A stretch of DNA of 64,000 nucleotides from Streptomyces sp. LUP47B (GTDB lineage: Bacteria > Actinomycetota > Actinomycetes > Streptomycetales > Streptomycetaceae), in contig NZ_MJAH01000025.1 in NCBI RefSeq assembly GCF_001746295.1, forward strand, positions 1 to 64,000, given 5' to 3'. The translations under genes and the position numbers were made by a program. The stretch's first letter is position 1. Every line of letters starts with the position of its first letter. Below the pieces are notes generated by a model. The model had not been told where the DNA came from. It searched no databases and was given only the letters and a program-made list of their open reading frames with translations. Shown piece by piece: positions 1 to 7,434 of this stretch.

Positions 1-72
1 CGGACGTGGACACCGGATCAGTTCCGGGCCGCCTACGGAGCGGCCATCGAACTCAAGATCGCACCGCTATGA
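1..72 (+). CDS. 3' end of a truncated hypothetical gene
   Basis: Reading from base 1 gives 23 codons with strong G/C third-position bias, ending in a TGA at 70-72. The peptide ends in AAIELKIAPL. The gene begins upstream of the window and is transcribed towards the lysis cassette, so it is probably another late phage gene. No domain can be assigned from so short a tail. Confidence 0.6.
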   Translation, partial: RTWTPDQFRAAYGAAIELKIAPL

Positions 73-98
73 GGCGAGGGACCGACGCGGCGTGCACG

Positions 99-359
99 TC
101 AGACAGGAAGCACGGCCTCCACGGCGGTGCTTCCCTCGAGCCGCTCGACCGCGGTCTTCAGGGCGTGCCCGTCGGGACGGTTCCACCAATCCCCGTGACG
201 GACGATCGTGGCACCGGCCAGGCCGCGCAGGACATGCGGACCGGACGCGTACAGGAGAGTGCGGTCGCGGGGGCTTCGGCCCTGTGCGCGGCACCAGGCG
301 TGGAAGTCCTGGAGGGTTCGCGCCAGGACGAGGGTGCGGGCGGAGATCCTCGGCGGCAT
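99..359 (-). CDS. Hypothetical 86-aa protein
   Basis: This frame has clear coding bias on the minus strand and lies between two plus-strand late genes, which is unusual. The protein is small, soluble and tryptophan-containing (HGDWWNRPDGHALK near the C-terminus) and carries no recognised motif, signal or membrane segment. The ATG at 359 has only a weak ribosome site (GGGAT), so it may be weakly expressed or have its own promoter. Its opposite orientation suggests a late insertion (a moron-like gene) rather than a structural gene. Confidence 0.6.
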   Translation of the reverse strand: MPPRISARTLVLARTLQDFHAWCRAQGRSPRDRTLLYASGPHVLRGLAGATIVRHGDWWNRPDGHALKTAVERLEGSTAVEAVLPV

Positions 360-387
360 ATCCCGAGCGTAGGCACGTTCGAGAAGA

Positions 388-423
388 GTGTTCCCCCTGC
401 CCCGATTCGGGTGGGGGGAACAC
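388..423. terminator. Hairpin before the lysis genes
   Basis: A perfect 10-bp stem, GTGTTCCCCC (388-397) and GGGGGAACAC (414-423), encloses a loop that itself pairs (CCG..CGG). No T-run follows, so it may be a Streptomyces-type terminator or an mRNA-stabilising hairpin ahead of the endolysin gene. Confidence 0.5.
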
Positions 424-498
424 CCGGCTTAAAAGTCCCTAGCCTTTGGATCAGAGATTTGCGCCCCCTCATTTCTTCGATGTAAAGGACGGCACCCG

Positions 499-1425
499 AT
501 GGCCACACCGATGACCGCGGACCAGCGGCTCGCCGCGTACAAGGCCGAGGGCCTCACCGTCCACGAATATCCGGGCTGGCGCACCCACAACCGCGACACC
601 GCCACCGGCAAGACCTTCGGCCCGGTCGTCGGAGTCCTCATCCACCACACAGCCGGCCACAACGACAAGGACATCTGCTACAAGGGCAGATCCGACCTGC
701 CGGGCCCGCTGTGCCACAACTGGCTGGGCCAGACCGCCGGCCTGTGGATGATCGGCCAGGGCCGCGCCAACCACGCCGGCCTCGTCGACGGAGACGTCGT
801 CCGCGCGCTGATGGCGGAGAAGAGCCCGCTGCCCACGGACGACCGCGCAGACACCGACGGCAACGACGTCCTGTACGGCCTGGAGATAGAGAACCTCGGC
901 AACGGCAAAGACCCCTACCCGGCCGCCCAGTACCGGCAGGCCGTGCTGTGGGCGGCCGCGCACTGCCGCCACCACGGCTGGACCGAGAAGTCCGTCGCCG
1001 GGCACAAGGAAGTCCAGCCCGGAAAGATCGACCCGTCGTTCGACATGGACGACTTCCGCGCGGACGTGAAGAAGCAGCTCGCCATCAAGCCCGGCGGGAC
1101 CACGGCCGTCCCGAAGCCCACCCCGAGCACACCGCGCGTGGACCTGTCCCGCCTCACCGCCGCCGCGAAGACCGACCCCGGGGCCAGGCAGGGCCACGTC
1201 ACCTACATGGCGGGCACCAACCTCACCGAGGCGGCCCTGGTCAAGCTCGGCTACCTCTCCAAGACGTACGCAGGCGACGGCTCCTTCGGTTCGACCACCG
1301 TCACCGCGTACGGAAAGTGGCAGCAGCACCTCGGCTACCGGGGCGCCGACGCCAACGGCATCCCCGGCAAGGCATCCCTGACCGAACTCGGCAAGAAGAC
1401 CGGCCTGTTCACGGTGACCCCGTGA
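499..1425 (+). CDS. Endolysin: N-acetylmuramoyl-L-alanine amidase with peptidoglycan-binding domain
   Basis: The 308-aa protein is an Amidase_2/PGRP-type zinc amidase (about residues 20-190). The first zinc ligand region is HHTAGHN, and VAGHKEV followed by the Asp-containing PGKIDPSFD supplies the C-terminal ligands. A linker rich in Pro and Thr precedes a C-terminal peptidoglycan-binding fold (about 235-305, with GDGSFGSTTVTAYGKWQ). It would cleave the amide bond between muramic acid and the stem peptide at the end of infection. No signal peptide is present, so export depends on the holin-like genes downstream. ATG 499 follows AAAGGAC. The next gene overlaps its stop (GTGA). Confidence 0.9.
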   Translation: MATPMTADQRLAAYKAEGLTVHEYPGWRTHNRDTATGKTFGPVVGVLIHHTAGHNDKDICYKGRSDLPGPLCHNWLGQTAGLWMIGQGRANHAGLVDGDVVRALMAEKSPLPTDDRADTDGNDVLYGLEIENLGNGKDPYPAAQYRQAVLWAAAHCRHHGWTEKSVAGHKEVQPGKIDPSFDMDDFRADVKKQLAIKPGGTTAVPKPTPSTPRVDLSRLTAAAKTDPGARQGHVTYMAGTNLTEAALVKLGYLSKTYAGDGSFGSTTVTAYGKWQQHLGYRGADANGIPGKASLTELGKKTGLFTVTP

Positions 1426-1772
1426 TCGTCAACAACACAGGGCGCACCGTACGCATCTACGCCGAAACCCGGCCGGACGGCGTCGACGACATCGACTTCG
1501 GCCTCCTGCACACCTTCGACCCCGACCCGCCCGCCGTGCAGCTCACCCCGATGCCGCTGGTCACCCTCTACGAGGACGACATCCCCGTGGAACTCGTCGA
1601 GTTCGGGCACGCCCAGCAGCTGCCCGCCCCACGGGACGGCACCAAGCGCATCGTGCCCCTCGAGGTCGCTCTCGCCCAGCCGCGCCGCGATGACCTCCTG
1701 GTCACCTACCGGCCCGTCACCACAGCCGACGGCACCGTCATCGGCTTCCGCGAACTCGCCCAACCCGTCTGA
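1422..1772 (+). CDS. Hypothetical 116-aa lysis-cassette protein
   Basis: The GTG at 1422 overlaps the endolysin TGA (GTGA), so translation is coupled. The product is acidic, appears beta-rich (IVNNTGRTVRIYAE at the start, then FGLLHTF) and lacks signal or membrane segments. Its position between amidase and holin suggests a late function linked to lysis or virion structure, but no family motif is recognised. Longer in-frame upstream starts exist but would run antiparallel through the amidase reading frame and are not credible. Confidence 0.7.
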   Translation: MIVNNTGRTVRIYAETRPDGVDDIDFGLLHTFDPDPPAVQLTPMPLVTLYEDDIPVELVEFGHAQQLPAPRDGTKRIVPLEVALAQPRRDDLLVTYRPVTTADGTVIGFRELAQPV

Positions 1773-1783
1773 AGGAGAAACAC

Positions 1784-2146
1784 GTGAAACCGATCCTCCT
1801 GCTCGGCCGCGAACCGGCAGCCCTGCTGGCCCTGTTCGCCGTCGCGGTGAAGATGTTCTCCGCGTTCGTCATCGACGTGGACGTGGACACGCAGGCCTGG
1901 GTGAACGCGGCCGCGGCCGCCGCCATGGGCGTCATCATCGCCGTCATCACCAAGGACGGTGTCGTCGCCGCGGTCCTCGGCCTGACGCAGGCCGTCATCG
2001 CCCTGGCGGTCGGTCTGGGCCTGGACTGGGACGTCAATACGCAGGCCGTGGTGCTGTCGTTCGTGTCTCTCGCGCTCGGCGCCTACGACCGTACGCAGGT
2101 GACCGCGCCGGTGCCGGCGCAGCCCGCCACGGTTCGGGCTGTCTGA
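1784..2146 (+). CDS. Holin-like four-helix membrane protein
   Basis: The 120-aa protein has four hydrophobic segments (about residues 11-30, 38-56, 59-80 and 86-100) and a short polar tail, as expected for an actinophage holin. The sequence looks internally duplicated: DVDVDTQAWVN and DWDVNTQAVVL precede helices 2 and 4. It would accumulate in the membrane and release the endolysin. A GGAGA site precedes ATG 1784. Its place directly after the amidase supports the call. Holins diverge strongly, so this rests on topology and context. Confidence 0.7.
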   Translation: MKPILLLGREPAALLALFAVAVKMFSAFVIDVDVDTQAWVNAAAAAAMGVIIAVITKDGVVAAVLGLTQAVIALAVGLGLDWDVNTQAVVLSFVSLALGAYDRTQVTAPVPAQPATVRAV

Positions 2147-2159
2147 CCGGAGCCTCACC

Positions 2160-2450
2160 ATGACCGACGAGCCGACCCCCGGAGAAATGGTCCGGCGCCT
2201 CGAAGATCGGCTCGCCGACGTCCGCGACGACATCCAACAGCTCGGTCGGCGCCTCGACGAAAAGGTCGACCAACGCATCTACGACCTTCGCCATGAGGCG
2301 CTGACCGGGCGGGTGTCCACGCTGGAAACCCTGCGAGAGAAGGACGCCGAAAAGCTTGTAGCCACCCGACGGTGGCTGATCGGAGCCGTTGTCGTGCCCC
2401 TGGTCGGGATCCTCCTACCTGTCATCCTCCTGCTCGGCCGGGGGACGTGA
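2160..2450 (+). CDS. Coiled-coil protein with C-terminal membrane anchor (accessory lysis protein?)
   Basis: In this 96-aa protein residues 8-62 form an acidic/basic heptad helix (RRLEDRLADVRDDIQQLGRRL) and residues 70-92 a single hydrophobic segment ending LLLGRGT. The arrangement resembles small phage haemolysin-XhlA-type lysis accessories and is common next to holins. Its TGA overlaps the next ATG (ATGA), giving a coupled trio of membrane-associated late genes. Confidence 0.7.
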   Translation: MTDEPTPGEMVRRLEDRLADVRDDIQQLGRRLDEKVDQRIYDLRHEALTGRVSTLETLREKDAEKLVATRRWLIGAVVVPLVGILLPVILLLGRGT

Positions 2451-3178
2451 TGGGCAGGGCACAGATACGCGCCCAGGAACGCCGGTGGCGCCGCGGCGAC
2501 GGAATCGCACTGATCGCAGCCCTCGCACTGGGGTGCGCGGTCGCGTGGATCCTGCTGTCCGTACAGGGACTCCAGCACGACCTGCGCACCTCCAACGACG
2601 CCCGGGACGCACTGGCTCAGCAGGTGGAATCGCTGGGGCATACGCCGGTAGGCGGTCCGCCCGGATCGCGGGGAGAGCCGGGCCAGACGGTCATCGGTGC
2701 CCGCGGGCCGTCGGGTCCTCCCGGGCCTTCCGGACCGTCAGGGAAGCCGGCGCCCACCCTCACCCCAAGTCCGGGTCCGCCCGGGCCGTCTGGCGCACCG
2801 GGCGCTTCCGGGCAGCCGGGCGCCGACTCCACCATCCCCGGCCCGACCGGGCCCGCTGGCGCGAACGGAGCCGATGGCGCGAACGGCCAGGACGGCAAGG
2901 ACGGAACCGACGGTAAAAACGGGGCCCCGCCATCGGAGTGGACGTACACCGACCAGGACGGCGCCGAGTACCAGTGCGTGCCGGTCGACGACTTCGACCC
3001 CAACAACCCCCGCTACCAGTGCACCCGCACGTCCGGGCCGACGTCCAGCTCAGACCCGTCACCCACCCCCACACCGGGCGACCAGCCCTCCCCGAGCGAC
3101 ACCCAGTCGACGGGACTGCTGCCGATCAACCTGCTCAGCCGACGCACCTCGTCAGGAAGGCCCGCGCGGCAGACCTGA
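2450..3178 (+). CDS. Membrane-anchored collagen-like protein
   Basis: The ATG at 2450 overlaps the previous stop. The 242-aa product has a basic N-terminus, one membrane segment (about 18-38), a short helix, and then two collagen-like Gly-X-Y blocks (about 70-95 and 105-165, e.g. GARGPSGPPGPSGPSG). A Cys-containing globular tail follows (two Cys, QCVPVDD and YQCTRT) and ends in a Ser/Pro linker. Collagen repeats are typical of phage fibres, but the N-terminal membrane segment is unusual for a virion protein. It could be a surface-displayed host-cell protein or a fibre with a hydrophobic docking helix. Confidence 0.75.
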   Translation: MGRAQIRAQERRWRRGDGIALIAALALGCAVAWILLSVQGLQHDLRTSNDARDALAQQVESLGHTPVGGPPGSRGEPGQTVIGARGPSGPPGPSGPSGKPAPTLTPSPGPPGPSGAPGASGQPGADSTIPGPTGPAGANGADGANGQDGKDGTDGKNGAPPSEWTYTDQDGAEYQCVPVDDFDPNNPRYQCTRTSGPTSSSDPSPTPTPGDQPSPSDTQSTGLLPINLLSRRTSSGRPARQT

Positions 3179-3199
3179 CGACCCACATAGGAGATCGAA

Positions 3200-3637
3200 A
3201 TGGCGAACTTCACCTTCAACGTCGCCCTCGGCCGGGCGGCCGCGCTCGCTGCGCTGCCTGCCGCGAGCGATGCCCTCATCCTGATCCCGCTGGAGTCCAG
3301 CGGCCTGGAGACCGACGCTGTCCTCAAGGACAAGGACACCTTCGCCGACGTCGTGTCGGGCACCACCAACGAGCAGACCACCGTCGGCCGGAAGACCCTC
3401 ACCGGCATCACGGTGACGGTCAACGACACTCTCGACCGTGTGGAAATCGACGCCGCCGACGTGTCATGGACGTCGCCGACCGGCAACGCCGTGGGCGCGC
3501 TGGTGGTCTGCTACGACCCGGACAACACCACTGGCACCGACGCCGACTTGATCCCCGTCACCAAGGCTGACGCGACCTGGTCGCCGGACGGCACCACCTT
3601 CACCTTGAACATTGCCGATTTCTTCCGAGCCAGCTAG
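3200..3637 (+). CDS. Probable phage structural protein, 145 aa
   Basis: The protein starts at ATG 3200 (AGGAGA site). It is acidic, rich in Thr/Asp and apparently all-beta (TLTGITVTVNDTLDRVEID), with no Cys-rich or enzymatic motif. Its length and position just before the fibre genes fit a minor tail or decoration protein. The family is not recognised. The gene is separated from the repeat-fibre gene by only 37 bases and is probably co-transcribed. Confidence 0.65.
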   Translation: MANFTFNVALGRAAALAALPAASDALILIPLESSGLETDAVLKDKDTFADVVSGTTNEQTTVGRKTLTGITVTVNDTLDRVEIDAADVSWTSPTGNAVGALVVCYDPDNTTGTDADLIPVTKADATWSPDGTTFTLNIADFFRAS

Positions 3638-3674
3638 GCCGCGTAACGGCGGGTAGTCCTGGCGGGAGGATGCC

Positions 3675-5165
3675 GTGACGACGATCACCGACGACTTCAA
3701 CAGGGTGGATTCCACCAGCCTCGGCGCAACCTGGGTGGAAGTGAGCGGCGACTGGTCGATCATCTCCAACCAGCTCAGCAGCGGGTCTGCGGGCGGCACG
3801 ATCATTCTGCGCGCCGCCACAGCGATGGCAACATCCGATCACTCGGCGCAGGTGAAAATCTCCGCCACCGCGGCCGTCTCCCATGGCGTGTGGGCCAGGG
3901 GCAACACCAACATCACGTCCGGCTATTTGTGGAGGAATGACGGCTCCTCCTGGAATCTGTTCAGCGTCGTGGGAGGTTCATTTACCTCCATCGGCTCCTT
4001 CGCAGGGGCAGCCGTCGCAGGCGACGTGGCGAAGATCCAGGCCGTCGGCTCGACGATCAAGGGCTTCGTCAACGGAATCGAGAGGGTGTCGGTGGTCAAC
4101 ACCGCCGTCACGACAGGAACGTCCGTCGGCCTCCGAGCCGAATCCGTCAGCTCGCTCCGCTTCGACGACTTCGCCGCGGCAGACGTCACCACCGGCACGA
4201 CTCTCACCCTCACACCTGCGACCGAAGCGGAGACGGCGCAGCCACTCACGGGCGCCAAGACGGCCACGATCGGCACCGCCGGCGCCACCGACACAGCGCA
4301 ACCCCTCACGGGATCGAAAACCGGGGCCCTGCCCGTCGCTTCCGAAACGGAGTCAGTCCAGGCGCTCACCGGCAGCAAGGCCAGCGCTCTCAGCCCTGCC
4401 AGCAGCACGGAGACGGCGCAGCCGCTGACCGGCGCGAAGACGAGTGCTCTCGGACCGTCCGCTGCCGCCGAATCGGCACAGCCCCTGACTGGCACGAAGG
4501 CCGCTCCCCTGGCCCCCGCTACCGAGGCGGAGGATGCGCAGCCCCTGCCCGGCAGCAAGACCGCCACTCTCGGCACGGCCACGGACACGTCCACCGCTCA
4601 GCCACTTACCGGCACCAAGACCGCGGGGCTCACCTCGGCCGCCGAAGCTGACACGGCGGAGAGTCTCGCCGGATCCAAGACCGCCCCCCTCACGCCAGCC
4701 GACACGCACGACAGTGTGCAGCCCCTCGCCGGGGAGAAGGCGGCCACGCTCGGCGTCGCGGCCGCCGTGGAGGAAGCGCAGCCGCTCACCGGGGGCGCCC
4801 CGGGAGTACTCGGTACGGCAAACGCCCTCGAGGAGGCACTGCCTCTCACCGGCAGCAAGACAGCCGCCCTCGCGCCGGCCACCGAGCAGGACACCACCCA
4901 GACCCTCACCGGCACGAAGGCGGGCACGCTCACTGCTGCCGGAGCCGTCGAAACGGCGCAACCGCTCGCCGGCGCCAAGACCGCAACCCTGACGCCCGCG
5001 CTGGAGACTGACGCGGCCCATCCGCTCACCACGCCCTCCACCAGCCTGCCCAGCCTGAAACGCACGTACAGGATTCCCGTCCAGCCTCGGCGGCTCGTCG
5101 TGCCCGCCCGGCAACGGCACTACAGCATCCCGGTCGAGCCTCGCACCCACACCATTCGGAGGTAG
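3675..5165 (+). CDS. Tail-fibre/adhesin-like protein with fourteen 20-residue repeats
   Basis: The protein has 496 aa. Residues 1-175 look like a concanavalin/LamG-type beta-sandwich (DDFNRVDSTSLGATW start). Residues about 178-458 are fourteen tandem 20-aa units of the form L-x-P-A-x-x-x-x-x-A-Q-P-L-T-G-x-K-T-x-x. A basic C-terminal motif follows, with two related lines (YRIPVQPRR and YSIPVEPRT). The DNA period is 60 bp, with many synonymous differences between units. It is likely an elongated virion fibre or adhesin. GTG 3675 follows GGGAGG. Repeat number could vary by slippage. Confidence 0.75.
   Translation: MTTITDDFNRVDSTSLGATWVEVSGDWSIISNQLSSGSAGGTIILRAATAMATSDHSAQVKISATAAVSHGVWARGNTNITSGYLWRNDGSSWNLFSVVGGSFTSIGSFAGAAVAGDVAKIQAVGSTIKGFVNGIERVSVVNTAVTTGTSVGLRAESVSSLRFDDFAAADVTTGTTLTLTPATEAETAQPLTGAKTATIGTAGATDTAQPLTGSKTGALPVASETESVQALTGSKASALSPASSTETAQPLTGAKTSALGPSAAAESAQPLTGTKAAPLAPATEAEDAQPLPGSKTATLGTATDTSTAQPLTGTKTAGLTSAAEADTAESLAGSKTAPLTPADTHDSVQPLAGEKAATLGVAAAVEEAQPLTGGAPGVLGTANALEEALPLTGSKTAALAPATEQDTTQTLTGTKAGTLTAAGAVETAQPLAGAKTATLTPALETDAAHPLTTPSTSLPSLKRTYRIPVQPRRLVVPARQRHYSIPVEPRTHTIRR
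4195..5035 (+). repeat. Fourteen 60-bp tandem coding repeats
   Basis: Each unit encodes a variant of T/A-x-L-x-P-A-x-E-x-x-x-A-Q-P-L-T-G-x-K-T. Conserved codons are those for Ala-Gln-Pro-Leu and Gly-x-Lys. The units differ at many synonymous positions, so the array is old and selected at protein level rather than recently amplified. Confidence 0.85.
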
Positions 5166-5169
5166 GCCG

Positions 5170-5448
5170 ATGGCCGCCAGCTATACCAAGGTCCCTGTGG
5201 CCCGCCTGGACTACACCTGGGAATGGGGGCCATGGCTCGCTGACGTCTCCGACACCATCGACTCTGTGACGGTCACGGTGCCTGAGGGGTTGACGGCTGT
5301 CGGGGCGCCCGTCGTCGATGGCGGCGATGTCACGCAGCGGGTGGAGGGCGGGGTTCTGGACGACGTCTACAAGATGGTCTGTCGGATCCAGACTGTTGGG
5401 GGGCTGATCGACGAAGAGCCGATCTATCTCGTGATCAGGGACAAGTGA
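5170..5448 (+). CDS. Small beta-rich tail protein (possible fibre adaptor)
   Basis: This 92-aa protein follows 4 bases after the fibre gene. The sequence alternates polar and hydrophobic residues (SVTVTVPEGLTAVG, YKMVCRIQT) like an immunoglobulin/BACON-type sandwich, and it ends EPIYLVIRDK. Short proteins of this type often sit beside fibre genes and act as fibre-tail adaptors. That role is an inference from position and size. Confidence 0.65.
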   Translation: MAASYTKVPVARLDYTWEWGPWLADVSDTIDSVTVTVPEGLTAVGAPVVDGGDVTQRVEGGVLDDVYKMVCRIQTVGGLIDEEPIYLVIRDK

Positions 5449-5473
5449 GGGCTTGGACCCGGGCGTACGTACG

Positions 5474-5641
5474 ATGGCGGGCATGCTGACCGACAGGCCG
5501 AAGCCTCCTTCCCCGACGTGTCCGCCCGCGCAGGTCGGCCCGTGTACCGGGTGCGGGCATCCCACGCACCGGTACGGGTCCGGGGGCTGCCCACTGTGCG
5601 TCGTGTGCCTGGCCGCCGTGGAGGCCGGGCGCGGCAAGTAG
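5474..5641 (+). CDS. Small Cys-rich (zinc-ribbon-like) protein, 55 aa
   Basis: Four to five cysteines arranged CTGCG..CPLCVVC indicate a treble-clef or zinc-ribbon fold. It is the last gene before the terminator at 5650. Start choice is uncertain: ATG 5474, ATG 5483 and an upstream TTG are in frame, and none has a strong ribosome site. Function unknown. Similar Cys-rich microproteins recur throughout this element. Confidence 0.5.
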   Translation: MAGMLTDRPKPPSPTCPPAQVGPCTGCGHPTHRYGSGGCPLCVVCLAAVEAGRGK

Positions 5642-5649
5642 GGGACGCG

Positions 5650-5681
5650 CCGAAGCCCCGCGCATGGCGGGGCTTCGGTTT
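5650..5681 (+). terminator. Rho-independent terminator of the late operon
   Basis: A perfect 12-bp stem, CCGAAGCCCCGC (5650-5661) and GCGGGGCTTCGG (5667-5678), with a 5-nt loop and a short T-run. It closes the lysis/fibre operon before the convergent minus-strand genes. Confidence 0.9.
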
Positions 5682-5827
5682 CCTGCGGGCGGGGCGGCAG
5701 GGTCCGCGTTCAGGCCGTATTGCGGCAGCCTCGCCGGTGGCGCCCCGTAGGGTCGGACCGGCATCCCATCCCTGGACGCCCCTGCTATTTATGTGGGAGT
5801 CCTGCGGCGCGAACGCCTACACAGAGT

Positions 5828-6022
5828 CTAGCGGGCGCGATCAGTCTGCGCTCCGGTCTCAAGTTCCCCGATGCGGGCGGTCGCCGACATCGCTTCTTGG
5901 TGCCAGTAATCCCGATGTTCGATCACCTGAGCCAACTCCGCTCGGAGGCGCTCGATCTCTATCTCGGCTTCAAGGGCGCGGTCGCGCCACCGGTTGCCGA
6001 ACTCCTCGACTGATTCGATCAC
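5828..6022 (-). CDS. Short coiled-coil protein, 64 aa
   Basis: The start is taken as GTG at 6022, which overlaps the upstream gene stop (GTGA on the minus strand) and has GAGAAG before it. Most of the protein is one amphipathic helix (ALEAEIEIERLRAELAQVIE), predicted to dimerise. It is the last gene of a three-gene minus operon (6785 to 5828). The function is unknown. Confidence 0.6.
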   Translation of the reverse strand: MIESVEEFGNRWRDRALEAEIEIERLRAELAQVIEHRDYWHQEAMSATARIGELETGAQTDRAR

Positions 6023-6333
6023 TGCCGCTTCTCGCTTTCTCCAGCCTCGGTTGCCAGGCCGTCGAGGTACTGGGCGCCTCTCTCTACGGCGAAGTCGCCG
6101 CTCCTCTCGCAATAGCAGATACCGGGGTCGGGGTAACTCTGCGAGGCGCACCCCGGCTCGTGATCGTCGTCGTGCTGCTCCTGGTCAATGAGTGCCTGAA
6201 TGCGGGCCTCGTAGGCGCGATCCTGGTTGGCCGTCATGCGTGGTGGTCCTTTCGGTGCTGTGGTGAGATCTCGCTCGGTGGCTGGGGTGGCGTCCGGCTG
6301 GCGCGGGGCGAGGTCGCCGCTCATCGCTCTCAT
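6019..6333 (-). CDS. Hypothetical protein sharing a helical module with its upstream neighbour
   Basis: ATG 6333 overlaps the upstream stop (ATGA) and has GGAGG 7 nt before it, giving 104 aa. ATG 6237 (AAAGGA site, 72 aa) is an alternative. The C-terminal part carries three close Cys (GCASQSYPDPGICYC) and then RGAQYLDGLATEA, nearly the same as RAAEYLDDLATEA in the 151-aa protein upstream. The two genes therefore share a duplicated module. Function unknown. Confidence 0.65.
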   Translation of the reverse strand: MRAMSGDLAPRQPDATPATERDLTTAPKGPPRMTANQDRAYEARIQALIDQEQHDDDHEPGCASQSYPDPGICYCERSGDFAVERGAQYLDGLATEAGESEKRQ

Positions 6334-6785
6334 CGCTCGTCCTCCGTCTCGTGCTGGCCGGGGCACTGGAAGAGGACTTCCAGGCGCATGAACGTGTGCG
6401 AGGGGTGCCGCTTCGTGTAGCCGCAGCTCCGCTGTTCTCCCTCCTGCCGGACAGAGACGGCCTCGTCGTGCTGGACCCAAAGCGCCTCGGTCGCAAGGTC
6501 GTCCAGGTACTCGGCGGCCCGCTCCACGTCAGCGTCACCGCCCATGGAGTGGATCTGCTGCGCGCACCAGCGGATGATGGCGGCCCGGTCCGTCACGGGG
6601 GAGGAGTCGACCTGCGCCCGGGTGGACAGGCCGTGCAGGTGGTCCGCCGCATCCTGGGCCGTCTCGCTGTCGTCCACGGATCGCACTCGGTCGGCGCACC
6701 AGAGAATGACCGCCGCGTGGTCGGTGCACTCGCGGGCCAGAGTTGCGGCGGCTTCCTGTTCCGAGGGGTGCGGCTTCATCGTCAT
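6330..6785 (-). CDS. Hypothetical protein with internal duplication, 151 aa
   Basis: First gene of the minus operon, with GGAGG before ATG 6785. Two copies of a helical unit are visible: DHAAVILWCADRV..AADHLHGLSTRA and DRAAIIRWCAQQI..AAEYLDDLATEA. A Cys-containing tail follows (QRSCGYTKRHPSHTF and FQCPGQH). The same unit recurs in the downstream 104-aa gene. No enzymatic signature is seen. The repeated Trp-Cys-Ala helices suggest a small protein-protein interaction fold. Confidence 0.7.
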   Translation of the reverse strand: MTMKPHPSEQEAAATLARECTDHAAVILWCADRVRSVDDSETAQDAADHLHGLSTRAQVDSSPVTDRAAIIRWCAQQIHSMGGDADVERAAEYLDDLATEALWVQHDEAVSVRQEGEQRSCGYTKRHPSHTFMRLEVLFQCPGQHETEDER

Positions 6786-6817
6786 GGTCGCCTCCTACTT
6801 CGATACGGTACGGGCGG

Positions 6818-6846
6818 CGCCCCGGCTGCTTTCCTCAGCCGGGGCG
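6818..6846 (-). terminator. Hairpin between two minus-strand genes
   Basis: Stem CGCCCCGGCT (6818-6827) and AGCCGGGGCG (6837-6846) with a 9-nt loop and no T-run on either strand. It probably ends transcription from the 7120 gene before the 6785 operon. Confidence 0.55.
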
Positions 6847-6862
6847 TCACAGTATCGAGTGG

Positions 6863-7120
6863 TCACTTGCTCGCGAGGGCCAGGAAGGCGAGCGGGTTGA
6901 GGGTGTCGCCGTTCTCGTCGCCCGCCAGCCACTCGTCGAACAGGTCGTCACCGAGGCGGGTGTGGAGCTCGTCCATCATCCAGCCGCGCACGATGGCGAG
7001 TTCCTGAGTCACGGGCTTGTTCTCGGTGCCCATCCAGGCGAGGCAGAGAGCCTCGTCGCTGAGCTTGGCCGCCATCTCCGCAACCTTGGTCGTGCCCTGC
7101 TCGCGAGTCGTGACGCTCAT
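6863..7120 (-). CDS. Hypothetical 85-aa helical protein in a divergent regulatory pair
   Basis: Well-supported start at 7120 (GGGAGA site). The product is acidic and largely helical (KLSDEALCLAWMG, RGWMMDELHTRLGDDLFDEWL), with no membrane segment. It is divergent from a small DNA-binding protein gene at 7204. The two share a 83-bp intergenic region with twin palindromes, so it is probably co-regulated by that protein. Function unknown. Confidence 0.7.
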   Translation of the reverse strand: MSVTTREQGTTKVAEMAAKLSDEALCLAWMGTENKPVTQELAIVRGWMMDELHTRLGDDLFDEWLAGDENGDTLNPLAFLALASK

Positions 7121-7139
7121 CGTGGTCTCCCTGCTCTTT

Positions 7140-7188
7140 GGTGGCTTGCCACCACTATGGCAGACGGCTTGACCGGTGGCAAGCCACC
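7140..7188. promoter_or_regulatory. Twin palindromic operator between divergent genes
   Basis: Two 14-bp palindromes, GGTGGCTTGCCACC (7140-7153) and GGTGGCAAGCCACC (7175-7188), are inverted copies of one another with centres 35 bp apart. They lie between the divergent starts at 7120 and 7204. The pairing with a small basic DNA-binding protein encoded alongside suggests an autoregulated operator. Confidence 0.7.
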
Positions 7189-7203
7189 CCGCATGATTGG
7201 CCC

Positions 7204-7434
7204 ATGGCCACCGACGAAGAACGACGCAAGCAGCACCGCCACCGCCACAAGCAGCGCGTCGTGCGTGGCATCCCCGACGAACTGGTGGCCGACTTCGACG
7301 CGGCCACCCACGCCGTCGGAAGCGACCGCAGCAACATCACCCGCCAACTCTGGGAGTGGTTCGCGGGACGGCCCGGCGCGGAACTGCCCACGCGCCCCGA
7401 ACCCGCGTCGATGCGGCAGGATGGAGCGCTATGA
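7204..7434 (+). CDS. Small basic ribbon-helix-helix-like regulator
   Basis: The 76-aa protein has a very basic N-terminus (HRHRHKQRVV). A CopG/Arc-like pattern follows: short strand (VVRGIP), helix (DELVADFDAATHAV) and second helix (SDRSNITRQLWEWFAG). It would bind DNA as a dimer, most likely the twin palindromes immediately upstream. The start at 7204 was chosen over an in-frame ATG 7138, which would overlap the operator. Its TGA overlaps the next ATG. Confidence 0.65.
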   Translation: MATDEERRKQHRHRHKQRVVRGIPDELVADFDAATHAVGSDRSNITRQLWEWFAGRPGAELPTRPEPASMRQDGAL

